Positions 16,222 through 26,220 are shown, counted from the stretch's first letter. The stretch is 64,000 nt of DNA from Chryseobacterium taeanense (GCF_900099685.1 NZ_FNDW01000002.1:310001-374000); one strand, 5' to 3'. Notes: a model not told the origin generated them from the sequence alone. A program made the numbers and translations.

Positions 16222-18675
16222 ATGAACCAAGAACTTTTTCAAAAAAAATGGAATCAATACAAAGAAGAATTTTTTAAAGATTCTTCGATATACGACGAAA
16301 AATACAAATGGGACGTTTTAAAGCAGGTTTCAGATAAATGGAATTGGAATGTTGATGATAAAATCACAATGTTTAAAGAAGCTTTTGAAGTAAAGGGCAG
16401 GAATAATCTGTGGACAAGTATCAACTATTACCCGACCACAATGGCTACCTGGTTTTTCAATGACTTTCCGGATGAAACATTGGCCGCCTTTGAAAACCTG
16501 TTTAATGAAGAGACAGACCTGCTTACACGTCTGAATGATTTCAAAAAGTATTTTGATAATCAGCTTACATTACTTCAGGATAAATATCCGGATAAAAAAC
16601 TCAATTATCACAGTCAGGACATCCGGTCAATGTCGCTTTATCTGTTTTTGCAAAACCCATCAAAGTATTCACTTTTTAAATTCAGCTTTGTTAAAAATTT
16701 TGCAGATCAGTTGGGTATGGGCTTTATAAGAAAAGGACAAAACCATAATTATATCATCTATCTTGAAATTCTCAATCAGATTAAAGAAATAATACTTTCT
16801 GATCCATTCATTCAGCAGTATCGGCAATACAATACCGAAAACAATCTTTATACAGATGAATCTTTGCATTTGCTGATTCAGGATTTCATGTATTGTTCGG
16901 TTACTTACAATCATACTTCCGAAAAAAGATATTGGCTCTATTCCCCGGGAGAATCTGCTTATAAATGGGATGAATTTTATGATCTCGGAATTATGGCTTT
17001 AGGATGGGATGAACTCCAGGATCTGAACAGCTATTCAAATGGAGATGAAATTAAAAAAGCTTTGTATGATGCCTACGGAGGTAATGAAAATAAGTCTAAT
17101 GCTACCATTGCAAATGATGAATTTATCAACTCGATGAATATCGGTGATATCATTATCGTTAAAAAAGGAAGAAAACAACTGATGGGATTTGGAGAGGTTA
17201 GTTCAGATTACTATTATGATGCAGACAGAGAAGATTATAAACACGCCAGAAAAGTTGAATGGAAAAAGAAAGGAGAATGGAATATAGATCAACACATGGT
17301 TGTAAAAACGCTAACTGATATTACTGGTTACGACTCCGGGTTAGATGATGGCAAAAAATATTATGAATATTTACTTTCAATGATGGATAACAATTTAACA
17401 AAGTATGAAAATGAGCATATTATAAATTTGCTGCAATACAAAAAGCAAATCATCTTACAGGGGCCTCCCGGAACGGGAAAAACAAGAGAAGCAAAATCAA
17501 TTGCACAAAATATGTTAGGACTTGATGAAAAGGAACTTCAAAAAAGCGAACAATTTAAAATCATCCAGTTTCACCCGAGCTACACCTATGAAGATTTTGT
17601 TAGAGGAATTGTTGCAGAATCAAAAGGTGATAAAATTGAATATAAAAATGTAAATAAAATTTTAGGGGAGTTTGCTGATGCAGCGTTAAAAAATTATTTA
17701 GATTCAAAGAAAATCCCGGAACAGGTTTCAAAAGAAAACTGGGTAAATACTCAGTATGTTAAATTTAAAGAAAGTATACAGAAAGAAATTGAGACGGATA
17801 ATGAAGTATTGATTAAAGAAGGAACAAAACCAAAGATTACTTTTGTTGAAGATGATTCCCTGAGAGTGAATCGTTACAGTAACGAAAACGATTCTGTTCT
17901 GGTTAAGGATTCGGATATTATTAATGGTTATATAGGGTTGTATTTATCCGAAATGACAAGTAAGATCAGAAACAATGAATTGTTGTCTAAATCTGCAAGA
18001 AGCGGAATGTATTATCTTTACCAAAACCTGGTAGAAAAGTTTAAAAAATATCTGGATGAAAACAATTTGCAGTATAGTACTACAAACGAGACTAAAAAAA
18101 TAGAGAAAAAAAACTACATTCTTATCATCGACGAAATCAACCGTGCCAATCTCTCATCAGTCTTAGGCGAATTAATTTACGCATTAGAATATCGTGGAGA
18201 AGAAGTTGAAAGCATGTATTCGGTAGATGATTCATTAACGAAAAATAAACTGATCCTTCCGCCAAACCTATACATCATTGGAACCATGAACACCGCAGAC
18301 CGAAGTGTAGGACATATTGATTATGCCATCAGAAGAAGGTTTGCTTTTGTGGATATTATACCAAAAGATTTAACATCAGAAATGGAAGAAGGAAAATTTT
18401 ATACAGATCTGTTTTCTGCTGTAAAAGCACTTTTCACAGAAAATGAGTATGAGACTAAATCAGATTTTATTTCTCAGGAATTTGAACCAAAAGATGTGGC
18501 TTTAGGACACTCTTACTTTATTGATAAATCAGAAGAAGGAGGAGAGATGAAAGTACGCTGGAATTACGAAATTAAACCTATCCTTCTGGAGTATGTAAGA
18601 GATGGAGTTTTAAAAGCTGATGCTTTGGGACAAATTAATGAAATTGAAAATCAATTTACTTTAAAAATTGAGTAA
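16222..18675 (+). CDS. mcrB: McrB-like AAA+ GTPase with EVE/PUA-like sensor domain
   Basis: 817 residues, the motor subunit of a McrBC modification-dependent restriction system. The N-terminal helical region (1 to about 230) is of unknown type. From about residue 235 an EVE/PUA-like base-flipping module begins (YWLYSPGESAYKWDEFY, GIMALGWDELQDL, then NIGDIIIVKKGRKQLMGFGE), which likely reads a modified base. The AAA+ core follows with Walker A GPPGTGKT (414-421), Walker B LIIDEINR (634-641) and the McrB signature MNTADRSVGHIDYAIRRRF. NTP hydrolysis would drive the McrC nuclease. The gene starts 35 bp after hsdS and is followed by mcrC after 2 bp. The exact modification recognised cannot be read from sequence. 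Confidence 0.93.
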   Translation: MNQELFQKKWNQYKEEFFKDSSIYDEKYKWDVLKQVSDKWNWNVDDKITMFKEAFEVKGRNNLWTSINYYPTTMATWFFNDFPDETLAAFENLFNEETDLLTRLNDFKKYFDNQLTLLQDKYPDKKLNYHSQDIRSMSLYLFLQNPSKYSLFKFSFVKNFADQLGMGFIRKGQNHNYIIYLEILNQIKEIILSDPFIQQYRQYNTENNLYTDESLHLLIQDFMYCSVTYNHTSEKRYWLYSPGESAYKWDEFYDLGIMALGWDELQDLNSYSNGDEIKKALYDAYGGNENKSNATIANDEFINSMNIGDIIIVKKGRKQLMGFGEVSSDYYYDADREDYKHARKVEWKKKGEWNIDQHMVVKTLTDITGYDSGLDDGKKYYEYLLSMMDNNLTKYENEHIINLLQYKKQIILQGPPGTGKTREAKSIAQNMLGLDEKELQKSEQFKIIQFHPSYTYEDFVRGIVAESKGDKIEYKNVNKILGEFADAALKNYLDSKKIPEQVSKENWVNTQYVKFKESIQKEIETDNEVLIKEGTKPKITFVEDDSLRVNRYSNENDSVLVKDSDIINGYIGLYLSEMTSKIRNNELLSKSARSGMYYLYQNLVEKFKKYLDENNLQYSTTNETKKIEKKNYILIIDEINRANLSSVLGELIYALEYRGEEVESMYSVDDSLTKNKLILPPNLYIIGTMNTADRSVGHIDYAIRRRFAFVDIIPKDLTSEMEEGKFYTDLFSAVKALFTENEYETKSDFISQEFEPKDVALGHSYFIDKSEEGGEMKVRWNYEIKPILLEYVRDGVLKADALGQINEIENQFTLKIE

Positions 18676-18677
18676 CG

Positions 18678-20117
18678 ATGGGCATCATTCTGAAAGAACA
18701 TATTGAGTATAAATTAATTATTACTGAAGAAGAAAAAAAATTTAATTTAAATAAAAAAGAGCATTTGCTTGCTTCTCCAAAACACTTACCGGAAATCTTG
18801 CCACGTGTCTTTAAAAAAGAGCGTGGCAAAGAATACCTGTGTTTTAAAAAGCAGAATATTTCCGAAAAAGAAATTAAGATTAGCTCTGATTATTTTGTGG
18901 GGATTGACTGGCTCACTACAGACAAAAGCCGCTTTATTCAGGTAGAACCAAAGCTTAATGACAAAGTTGTAGAATCTTTTGAAAAAGTTTCTGATATCGA
19001 AAATGAAGATATTTCTGAAAAAGAAATAGAACAATGGGATAAAGAAACTAAAGATGAGATTGAGACTTCAGGTAATGAATACGAAGTAAATGTAATCGAA
19101 ATGCTCATGCAGATCATGTCTCACTCCGAAGTATCCAGACATACTGAAAATTTATTACTTGTCGATTGGGAGGATCATGAGATTTTAATTAATCAGAAGC
19201 AGGATTTATTAACTCCTTTTCTGGTGGTTAAATTTCTTAATCTGTTAAAAGACATCACTAGAAAAGGTTTAAAAAAATCATACTATAAAGAACAGAAAAA
19301 TCTCAGAAACAGAGTTAAAGGTAAAATTTTAGTCGGGCAACAGATCAGACAGAACGTTTTTAAAAACAGACTGACAAACACATTTTGCGAATACCAGGTT
19401 TTCGGAGAAGATTCGCTTGAAAATCGTTTTCTGAATAAAGTATTTATTTTTTGTACCAATTATGTGGAGAACAATAAGATTTATTTTAAAGACGAAAATG
19501 AAATTTTTTGGTTAATCAATTATATTCGTCCGTCGTTCGAGCATATTGGATCAGAGATTAATATTCATGAGATCAAAAATTATAAGCATAATCCTTTTTT
19601 CAAAGAATACAAAGATGCCATCAAAGTCGGGCAACAGATTTTAAAAAGGTTTTCTTACAATATTACCAAAACGACTGAAGAAAAAATCTCTACTCCTCCG
19701 TTTTGGATTGATATGCCGAAAATGTTCGAGCTGTATGTCTATGCCCAATTATTGAAAGATAATCCTGAACTTAAAGCAGAGAACTTCAATTATCAGTTTT
19801 CAACCCATGGGAATGCTTTGGATTTTTTGATTTGCAGCGGTGATAAAAAAATTGTGGTGGACGCTAAATATAAACTGCATTATAATTACAGTCAGGTTCA
19901 TAATGATATAAGACAGGTTGCAGGTTATGCAAGATTAAAAAAAGTAAAAAATCAATCTCCTCAATTAAATGAAGAAATAGAATGCCTGATTATTTATCCA
20001 AAACCAATTGATGGTATTTGTAATAATAATTTAAATCTAGGTGAATTAAAATGGGATGAAGTTAGTGTCTATCATAAAGTTTATAAAATAGGGATAAGTT
20101 TACCGACTATAAAGTAG
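18678..20117 (+). CDS. mcrC: McrC-like endonuclease subunit
   Basis: 479 residues, nuclease partner of McrB. N-terminal beta-rich and charged region, the McrC-typical segment FWIDMPKMFELYVYAQLL, then a PD-(D/E)xK active site with Asp382 and Asp395-Ala-Lys397 (ALDFLICSGDKKIVVDAKYK). It is last gene of the island, 2 bp after mcrB and clearly co-translated. Downstream is a hairpin-forming dispersed repeat (20143-20171) that may end the transcript. All key residues are present, so the system should be active. Confidence 0.93.
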   Translation: MGIILKEHIEYKLIITEEEKKFNLNKKEHLLASPKHLPEILPRVFKKERGKEYLCFKKQNISEKEIKISSDYFVGIDWLTTDKSRFIQVEPKLNDKVVESFEKVSDIENEDISEKEIEQWDKETKDEIETSGNEYEVNVIEMLMQIMSHSEVSRHTENLLLVDWEDHEILINQKQDLLTPFLVVKFLNLLKDITRKGLKKSYYKEQKNLRNRVKGKILVGQQIRQNVFKNRLTNTFCEYQVFGEDSLENRFLNKVFIFCTNYVENNKIYFKDENEIFWLINYIRPSFEHIGSEINIHEIKNYKHNPFFKEYKDAIKVGQQILKRFSYNITKTTEEKISTPPFWIDMPKMFELYVYAQLLKDNPELKAENFNYQFSTHGNALDFLICSGDKKIVVDAKYKLHYNYSQVHNDIRQVAGYARLKKVKNQSPQLNEEIECLIIYPKPIDGICNNNLNLGELKWDEVSVYHKVYKIGISLPTIK

Positions 20118-20142
20118 ATAGAATATTGAAAATATTTATTTG

Positions 20143-20171
20143 AGATTGCTTCGCTTCGCTCGCAATGACTT
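20143..20171. repeat. hairpin-forming dispersed repeat, likely terminator
   Basis: GATTGCTTCGCTTCGCTCGC then AATGACTTTT: ATTGC...GCAAT stem with a T-rich tail, between the convergent mcrC and the small minus-strand gene. No second copy is seen in this window, but the sequence type (TTCGCTTCGCTCGCAATGAC) is known to be widespread in flavobacteria. Confidence 0.6.
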
Positions 20172-20172
20172 T

Positions 20173-20538
<366 letters not shown>

Positions 20539-20590
20539 TTACCGCAAAGGTAAAAATTCCGGATCATTTTTTTGTGTTAGATTTTCGGTT

Positions 20591-20848
20591 ATGTTTTATG
20601 TAATAGCATTCATCAACATCATCAACTTTATTCTCTTCAGGATTGATAAGCGTAAGGCGGTAAAACACCAGCGAAGAATTCCCGAATCTACTCTGTTATC
20701 ATTTACCTTCTTAGGCGGAACTCTGGGAGCTTTGCTGGGAATGATTGTGTTCAGGCATAAAATATCAAAAAGAAACTTTTTAATAAAGTTCGGATTCATT
20801 GTTTTGATTCAGGCTGCTTTCATTTATCTGTATGGAAAATACTCTTAA
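20591..20848 (+). CDS. DUF1294 small membrane protein
   Basis: 85 residues from ATG 20591. INFILFRIDKRKAVKHQRRI then PESTLLSFTFLGGTLGALLG is the DUF1294 signature, with about three membrane segments. An earlier in-frame start at 20522 is rejected because it overlaps the divergent gene and adds a charged, unconserved leader. Function is unknown; DUF1294 proteins are inner-membrane. Confidence 0.85.
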   Translation: MFYVIAFINIINFILFRIDKRKAVKHQRRIPESTLLSFTFLGGTLGALLGMIVFRHKISKRNFLIKFGFIVLIQAAFIYLYGKYS

Positions 20849-20983
20849 AAATATTGTTTAAACACAAAACAGTTATTTGGAAGTTTTTGTTTAGATATTC
20901 AGGACAATTGTCTCAATGATAAAGGTTTATTCTAAGTTTTTATTTAAAACTCTCATTATGAATTTGTTAATTAACAAAACTTA

Positions 20984-21017
20984 TTGGTGAGTATTTCATT
21001 AAAAATCATTACTTTTG
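20984..21017 (+). promoter_or_regulatory. promoter of typA
   Basis: TTG at 20984-20986 and TACTTTTG at 21010-21017 (spacer 23 bp), 18 bp before the ATG. Confidence 0.6.
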
Positions 21018-21035
21018 CACCCGTAAAAATCTTTT

Positions 21036-22844
21036 ATGCAAAACATTAGAAATATTGCGATCATCGCACACGTTGACCACGGTAAGACGACTCTGGTTGA
21101 CAAGATCATTCACGCTACCAATATTTTCAGAGAAAATCAGGAGAGTGGAGAATTAATTATGGATAATAACGATCTTGAAAGAGAAAGAGGGATCACGATC
21201 TTATCCAAGAATATTTCTGTTACTTATAAAGACACGAAAATTAACGTAATCGATACACCAGGTCACGCCGATTTCGGTGGGGAAGTAGAAAGAGTACTGA
21301 AAATGGCAGACGGGGTAATCCTTCTGGTAGATGCCTTCGAAGGACCAATGCCACAGACCAGATTCGTACTTCAGAAAGCTTTGGAGCTGGGACTAAGACC
21401 ATTGGTGGTTATCAATAAAGTAGACAAACCAAATTGTCGTCCGGATGAAGTTCACGATCAGGTATTTGATTTGTTCTTCAACCTTGAAGCTACCGAAGAG
21501 CAATTGGATTTCCCTACGTTCTACGGATCTTCAAAACAAGGTTGGTTCAACACTTCTTTGGAACAGACTGAAGATATTTTACCGTTATTGGATGGTATCT
21601 TACAATACGTTCCGGCACCTAAAGTAACAGAGGGTAATCTTCAGATGCAGATTACTTCCCTAGATTATTCTTCTTTCTTAGGAAGAATCGCTATCGGAAA
21701 AGTAACAAGAGGTGAACTTAAAGAATCTCAATGGATCGGACTTGCTCAGGCAGACGGTAAAATTGTAAAAGGAAAAGTAAAAGAATTATACGTATTCGAA
21801 GGATTAGGAAAGAAAAAAGTAACTGAAGTTCAGGCAGGTGATATCTGTGCTGTAGTAGGTTTCGATGCTTTCCAGATCGGAGATTCTTTCGTAGATCTTG
21901 AAAATCCTGAACCATTGGAAAGAACGGCAATTGATGAGCCTACGCTGAACATGACGTTCTCGATCAACAATTCACCTTTCTTCGGGAAAGACGGAAAATA
22001 TGTAACTTCAAACCACCTGAAAGAAAGATTAACCAAAGAATTAGAGAAAAACTTAGCATTAAGAGTTCAGCAGACAGATGATGCTAATACTTTCTTGGTT
22101 TTCGGTAGAGGTATTCTTCACTTGTCAGTTCTAATTGAAACGATGAGAAGAGAAGGATATGAAATGACAATCGGTCAGCCACAGGTTATCTTGAGAGAAG
22201 ATGAAAACGGGGAGAAATTAGAGCCTTATGAATCTTTGGTTGTTGACGTTCCTGAAGAATTTGCTTCAAGAGTAATCGATTTGGCAACGCAGAGAAAAGG
22301 AGACCTTCACATCATGGAAACCAAAGGAGAAATGCAGCACATGGAATTCGAGATTCCTTCAAGAGGTTTGATCGGATTGCGTTCTCAGATGTTGACAGCT
22401 ACTGCGGGAGAAGCGATCATGGCACACCGTTTCACAGAATATAAGCCTTTCAAAGGAGCTATTCCGGGAAGAAACAATGGGGTATTAATCAGTAAAACTC
22501 AGGGACCTGCTACGGAATATTCAATCAACAAACTACAGGACAGAGGTAAGTTCTTCGTAGATCCGGGAGAAGAAATCTATGCAGGGATGATTATTGGTGA
22601 GCAGAATAAACCTGGAGATCTTGTTGTAAACATCGTTGAAGCAAAACAGCTGAACAATATGAGAGCTGCAGGAAAAGATAAAGATACAGGTGTAGCACCG
22701 AAGATCTTATTCTCTCTTGAAGAATGTATGGAGTATATCCAGGGTGATGAAGCCATTGAGGTAACCCCGAACTTTATCCGTATGAGAAAGAAAATCCTTT
22801 CCGAAGAAGAAAGAAAAAGAGTGGAAAGATCAGCGAAAGCGTAA
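21036..22844 (+). CDS. typA: ribosome-associated translational GTPase BipA/TypA
   Basis: 602 residues, the usual length. G1 AHVDHGKT (11-18), switch region ERERGITI, G3 DTPGHADF, G4 NKVDK, then EF-G-like domains II, III and V and the BipA C-terminal domain (EVTPNFIRMRKKILSEEER). It helps ribosome assembly and growth under stress or cold. It is a single-gene unit with its own promoter and a strong terminator at 22863-22888. Confidence 0.98.
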   Translation: MQNIRNIAIIAHVDHGKTTLVDKIIHATNIFRENQESGELIMDNNDLERERGITILSKNISVTYKDTKINVIDTPGHADFGGEVERVLKMADGVILLVDAFEGPMPQTRFVLQKALELGLRPLVVINKVDKPNCRPDEVHDQVFDLFFNLEATEEQLDFPTFYGSSKQGWFNTSLEQTEDILPLLDGILQYVPAPKVTEGNLQMQITSLDYSSFLGRIAIGKVTRGELKESQWIGLAQADGKIVKGKVKELYVFEGLGKKKVTEVQAGDICAVVGFDAFQIGDSFVDLENPEPLERTAIDEPTLNMTFSINNSPFFGKDGKYVTSNHLKERLTKELEKNLALRVQQTDDANTFLVFGRGILHLSVLIETMRREGYEMTIGQPQVILREDENGEKLEPYESLVVDVPEEFASRVIDLATQRKGDLHIMETKGEMQHMEFEIPSRGLIGLRSQMLTATAGEAIMAHRFTEYKPFKGAIPGRNNGVLISKTQGPATEYSINKLQDRGKFFVDPGEEIYAGMIIGEQNKPGDLVVNIVEAKQLNNMRAAGKDKDTGVAPKILFSLEECMEYIQGDEAIEVTPNFIRMRKKILSEEERKRVERSAKA

Positions 22845-22862
22845 TCAACCCTTTATAAATAC

Positions 22863-22888
22863 AAAGCTCCGATCATTCGGAGCTTTTT
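22863..22888 (+). terminator. terminator of typA
   Basis: AAAGCTCCG-ATCATT-CGGAGCTTT followed by TT: 9-bp stem. Confidence 0.9.
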
Positions 22889-22969
22889 GTGTTTAAATAA
22901 TATATACAAACCTTGAAACAGTTTGCAGAATGAGATCTGCACTATCCGTGAAATCAGCGAGAGAATAAA

Positions 22970-23410
22970 ACATGACTTCATAGAAATTCTTTGTGAGCTT
23001 GGCTAATGAAATGTCTTAGCGAACTTAAAATCAGCAGTATTCAAAAAACTCTTAGTGTTCTTTGCGTTTAAGAATATATTGCGGTATCGAGATGTTTCCA
23101 ACATGACAAACTCATGATAAACAAAGCTTTTCGTTAAAAAAGTAAAAAGAGAATTACCTTGATTAATCCAACTTTTCGCTGAGTGAAACGCCTTAGCTAA
23201 CTTAAAAAAACACTTAGTATTTAAAAAATCTTCGCGGTCTTTGCGCTAAAAATATAATTTGATATGAAGATGCTTTCAGCATGACAACCTCATGATAAGA
23301 TATAATATGTAAAAAAAGCATTACATTACTCCATTCAGCCTTTTCACCTTTGCGAACTTAAAAAACAGCTAGTAATTAAAAAAAATCTTCGCGACCTTTG
23401 CGTGAAAATA
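22970..23410. repeat. degenerate repeats of the 'CTTTGCG' type in a 590-bp gene-free region
   Basis: Three diverged copies (about 22986-23085, 23177-23250, 23340-23408) share TTAGCGAACTTAAAA, an AGTATTNAAAAAA stretch and CTTCGCGGTCTTTGCG. Copies 1 and 2 are followed by a second shared block (GATATGAAGATGCTTTCAGC then ATGACAACCTCATGATAA at 23261-23299, and its relative at 23093-23130). No open frame spans them. This looks like decayed dispersed elements rather than a gene. Confidence 0.6.
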
Positions 23411-23475
23411 TTACTTTATTTCATTTTATTCTCGTAATTTAAATCAACAAAATAAATTAATGTAGTTTTGCAGCT

Positions 23476-25074
23476 ATGAGAATAAATTACTTAAAACTAA
23501 TCATATTATCAGGAGCTTTTACATCATTCATTTCCTGTTCAACCCAAGGCAATGCCGTAAAAGCTTCCACCCCCACAAAAAACACAGCAAAGACCAACAA
23601 TAATACAACGCCGCCGCCGGGTCCAAAACCTATTGCTATGATTCCGCCCGAAGAAACTTTCAGAACAGATCTTCCCGAGATTAAAAGAGAATTTCGCGGA
23701 GCTTGGGTTGCCAGCGTAGCCAATATCAATTGGCCTTCAAGAAACAACTTATCCGTTCAGCAGCAAAAAGCCGAAGCCATCTCCATGCTTGATATGCTAA
23801 AAGATAATAATTTCAATGCCGTAATCTTTCAGGTACGGCCATCTGCTGATGCCTTATACACAAGCAATATAGAACCCTGGTCATATTTTCTGACCGGGCA
23901 GACCGGTTCCGCTCCTTATCCGAATTATGATCCGCTCCAGTTCTGGATCGATGAAGCACACAAAAGAGGACTGGAACTTCACGTATGGCTGAATCCTTAC
24001 CGTGCACATCATTCCAACGGAGGCTCACCAAACAAATTGTCGATGGTAAATAAACTTTCTGATATTGTGGTGAGATTAAAAAACGGAATGTACTGGTTTG
24101 ATCCTGCCAACCCTAAAACACAGGGACACGTTTCTAATGTGGTTAAAGACATTGTGAAACGTTATGATATAGACGCAGTACATTTTGATGACTATTTCTA
24201 TCCGTATGCCACTTACAACAGAGGTGCTGATTTTCCTGATAATGCCACATGGAATGAATACCAGAGAAATGGAGGAACGCTTTCCAGAGCAGACTGGCGA
24301 AGAGATAACGTCAATAGATTTGTAGAAAGAATTTACAAAGAAATCCATGCAGAGAAAAATTATGTACGCTTTGGAATCAGCCCGTTCGGGATCTGGAAAC
24401 CGGGTTATCCGCAGGGAGTGGTGGGGTCTTCGCAGTATGACGAATTGTATGCCGATGCAAAATTATGGTTAAATAAGGGTTGGGTAGATTATTTTTCGCC
24501 ACAATTATACTGGCCTGTGGAGTCTAAAGGACAACCTTTTGAATCCCTGCTTCGTTGGTGGAAATCTGAAAATACCTTAAATCGTCATCTGTGGCCAGGA
24601 TTAAATACGGTTGAAATAAGAGTTTCAGACCGCCCTTCAGAAATCAGAAGTCAGATTGAGATTTCGAGACAGATTCTGGGAAATGATGCTGGAGAAATAC
24701 ACTGGAGTATTGCAGGACTAACAAAAAATGCAGCGATGCTTCCTACTTTAAAAAATGGACCTTATAAAGAAAAAGCATTAGTGCCTAAAACGCCCTGGAT
24801 AAAAGCTGCAACTCTGCAAACCCCGACTTTATTTATTAATGATAACGGAAGTTTTGCACAGATAAGCTGGAGCACCAAAAATATAGGAGAGGTTTTTCAG
24901 TGGGTGCTTTTCACGCAGTATAACGGGGTTTGGGAAACTGAAATCCTTACACTGGATCAGCTTTCAAAAGAAATTCCGAAATATAAAGACGGAAGAACTC
25001 TGAATGCAGTTGCCATCAAAGCCATCGACAGATTAGGAAACGAAAGTGATTATATGGCAAAAAAGGTAAAGTAA
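23476..25074 (+). CDS. glycoside hydrolase family 10-like (GHL10) lipoprotein
   Basis: 532 residues with a lipobox-type signal (IILSGAFTSFISC, Cys about residue 21), then a Thr/Asn/Pro-rich linker. A GHL10/DUF187 TIM-barrel domain starts at EIKREFRGAWVASVANINWP, with the motifs FQVRPSADALYTSN, GLELHVWLNPYRAH and DAVHFDDYFYPY. These proteins are anchored in the outer membrane and probably cut glycans of the cell wall or polysaccharide. The possible -7 box TAGTTTTG (23463-23470) is only 5 bp from the ATG, implying a nearly leaderless message or a different upstream promoter. It stands alone; a repeat-rich gap follows. Confidence 0.93.
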   Translation: MRINYLKLIILSGAFTSFISCSTQGNAVKASTPTKNTAKTNNNTTPPPGPKPIAMIPPEETFRTDLPEIKREFRGAWVASVANINWPSRNNLSVQQQKAEAISMLDMLKDNNFNAVIFQVRPSADALYTSNIEPWSYFLTGQTGSAPYPNYDPLQFWIDEAHKRGLELHVWLNPYRAHHSNGGSPNKLSMVNKLSDIVVRLKNGMYWFDPANPKTQGHVSNVVKDIVKRYDIDAVHFDDYFYPYATYNRGADFPDNATWNEYQRNGGTLSRADWRRDNVNRFVERIYKEIHAEKNYVRFGISPFGIWKPGYPQGVVGSSQYDELYADAKLWLNKGWVDYFSPQLYWPVESKGQPFESLLRWWKSENTLNRHLWPGLNTVEIRVSDRPSEIRSQIEISRQILGNDAGEIHWSIAGLTKNAAMLPTLKNGPYKEKALVPKTPWIKAATLQTPTLFINDNGSFAQISWSTKNIGEVFQWVLFTQYNGVWETEILTLDQLSKEIPKYKDGRTLNAVAIKAIDRLGNESDYMAKKVK

Positions 25075-25178
25075 TCTATCTTAAATTTATAATGTATTTT
25101 TAGCATTAAGAAATTAAGCACCTTAACTTACAACATTTAATAAAAATCAATGTATTGATTCCTTAACTTGAATAAATT

Positions 25179-25230
25179 CCCCTCCTTTGGAGGGGTGGAT
25201 AAATTTTCAGGGAAAATTTAGACGGGGTGG
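25179..25230. repeat. CCCCTCCTTTGGAGGGG dispersed element
   Basis: The palindromic core 25179-25195 is identical to that inside the T9SS gene (4429-4462). It is followed here by TGGATAAATTTTCAGGGAAA and ATTTAGACGGGGTGG rather than the GGGGAGGATATC tail. Confidence 0.8.
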
Positions 25231-25280
25231 TTTATAGATAGTCAATAGTGAAAACTTTGTCTCACTTTTAAATGAAAGAC

Positions 25281-25400
25281 TGTCACCCCTAGCCCCGATT
25301 GCAGTGAAAATCCTTTTTTTGCTGTTGAAAATCCCTCTCCCGAAGAGAGGGATTTAGGTGCGGAGAAAAAAGATTGCAACGGAAAGCGGGAAATTGCTTC
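25281..25400. repeat. composite nested repeat AGCCCCGATTG...GGAAAGCGGG
   Basis: The outer arms (CCCCTAGCCCCGATTGCAGT and GATTGCAACGGAAAGCGGGA) enclose a separate palindrome, CCCTCTCCCGAAGAGAGGG. This looks like one repeat inserted in another. The outer type is a familiar flavobacterial intergenic element often found at gene 3' ends. Confidence 0.65.
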
Positions 25401-25639
25401 TTATAAAAAATAAATAGAAGCAATTCGACATAGTCAAAAAGCTTCTGAAAAATTGAATATCCTTTGAGTTTAAACTGCTGTTTTATGAGTATAGAAGTTT
25501 AGAATAACTATAAATTATCAACTTAAAATAAAGAATTTCAGTCGCTTATAAATTGGCTGATTTCAAGAACTCGTATTAAAAATCTTCTCGGAATCATTTT
25601 TGCATCTTATTCAACCATAATCACTAAAAAATATCAATT

Positions 25640-26191
25640 ATGAATACCAAAAGACTTTCCGAAGCGATGGAAAAAGCGCTCAGTGACCAGATGAATAAAG
25701 AAATTCACGCTGCACACGTTTTTTTATCTTATGGAATATGGGCAGATGATAAAGGATATCAGGGAATTGCCAACTTTCTATACAGACACGCTCAGGAAGA
25801 AAGAAACCATTCAATTAAATTTATGGAATATGTTCTGAATAGGGGAGGCAAACCAAAAGTGGAAGCGATACCAGCACCACCCGCCGATCCTGAATCTCTG
25901 ACTGCCTGCTTTGAAGGGGTGTTTAAACACGAAGTGGATAATACAACTGCCATTTACAAACTGGTAGATATGGCACTTGAAGAGAAAGACTGGGCAACAT
26001 GGAATTTCATGCAGTGGTTCGTACAGGAACAGATAGAAGAAGAAACACTTGCGATGGATCTACTTGACAAACTGAAAATTGCAGGAGGCGACAGAGCGAC
26101 AGATGAGTCGTTATTTACTTTAGATAAAACATTAGAAAATACACCTAACGATGTTCCTCTGGCGCAGGAAGCCACAGGAGACAACCCATAA
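25640..26191 (+). CDS. ftnA: ferritin
   Basis: 183 residues, four-helix non-haem ferritin storing iron as a ferric core. Ferroxidase ligands are visible: Glu21 (MNKEIHAAHVFLSYGIWADD), Glu54 and His57 (QEERNHSIKFMEY), and later Glu residues in HEVDNTTAIYKL and QEQIEEE. There is a C-terminal extension after the fourth helix (DESLFTLDKTLENTPNDVPL...). Cytoplasmic. Monocistronic, with a terminator at 26221-26249. Confidence 0.95.
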   Translation: MNTKRLSEAMEKALSDQMNKEIHAAHVFLSYGIWADDKGYQGIANFLYRHAQEERNHSIKFMEYVLNRGGKPKVEAIPAPPADPESLTACFEGVFKHEVDNTTAIYKLVDMALEEKDWATWNFMQWFVQEQIEEETLAMDLLDKLKIAGGDRATDESLFTLDKTLENTPNDVPLAQEATGDNP

Positions 26192-26220
26192 AAACCCAGT
26201 TCGCTGAATTGAATTATTAG

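Larger units (their letters stand above)
25075..25639. other. intergenic region with nested dispersed repeats
   Basis: 565 bp without a gene. It holds the CCCCTCCTTTGGAGGGG palindromic element (25179-25230), a composite AGCCCCGATTG...GGAAAGCGGG element (25281-25400), and AT-rich DNA leading to the ferritin promoter. A CATTTTTG box at 25595-25602 may serve ferritin. Confidence 0.6.
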
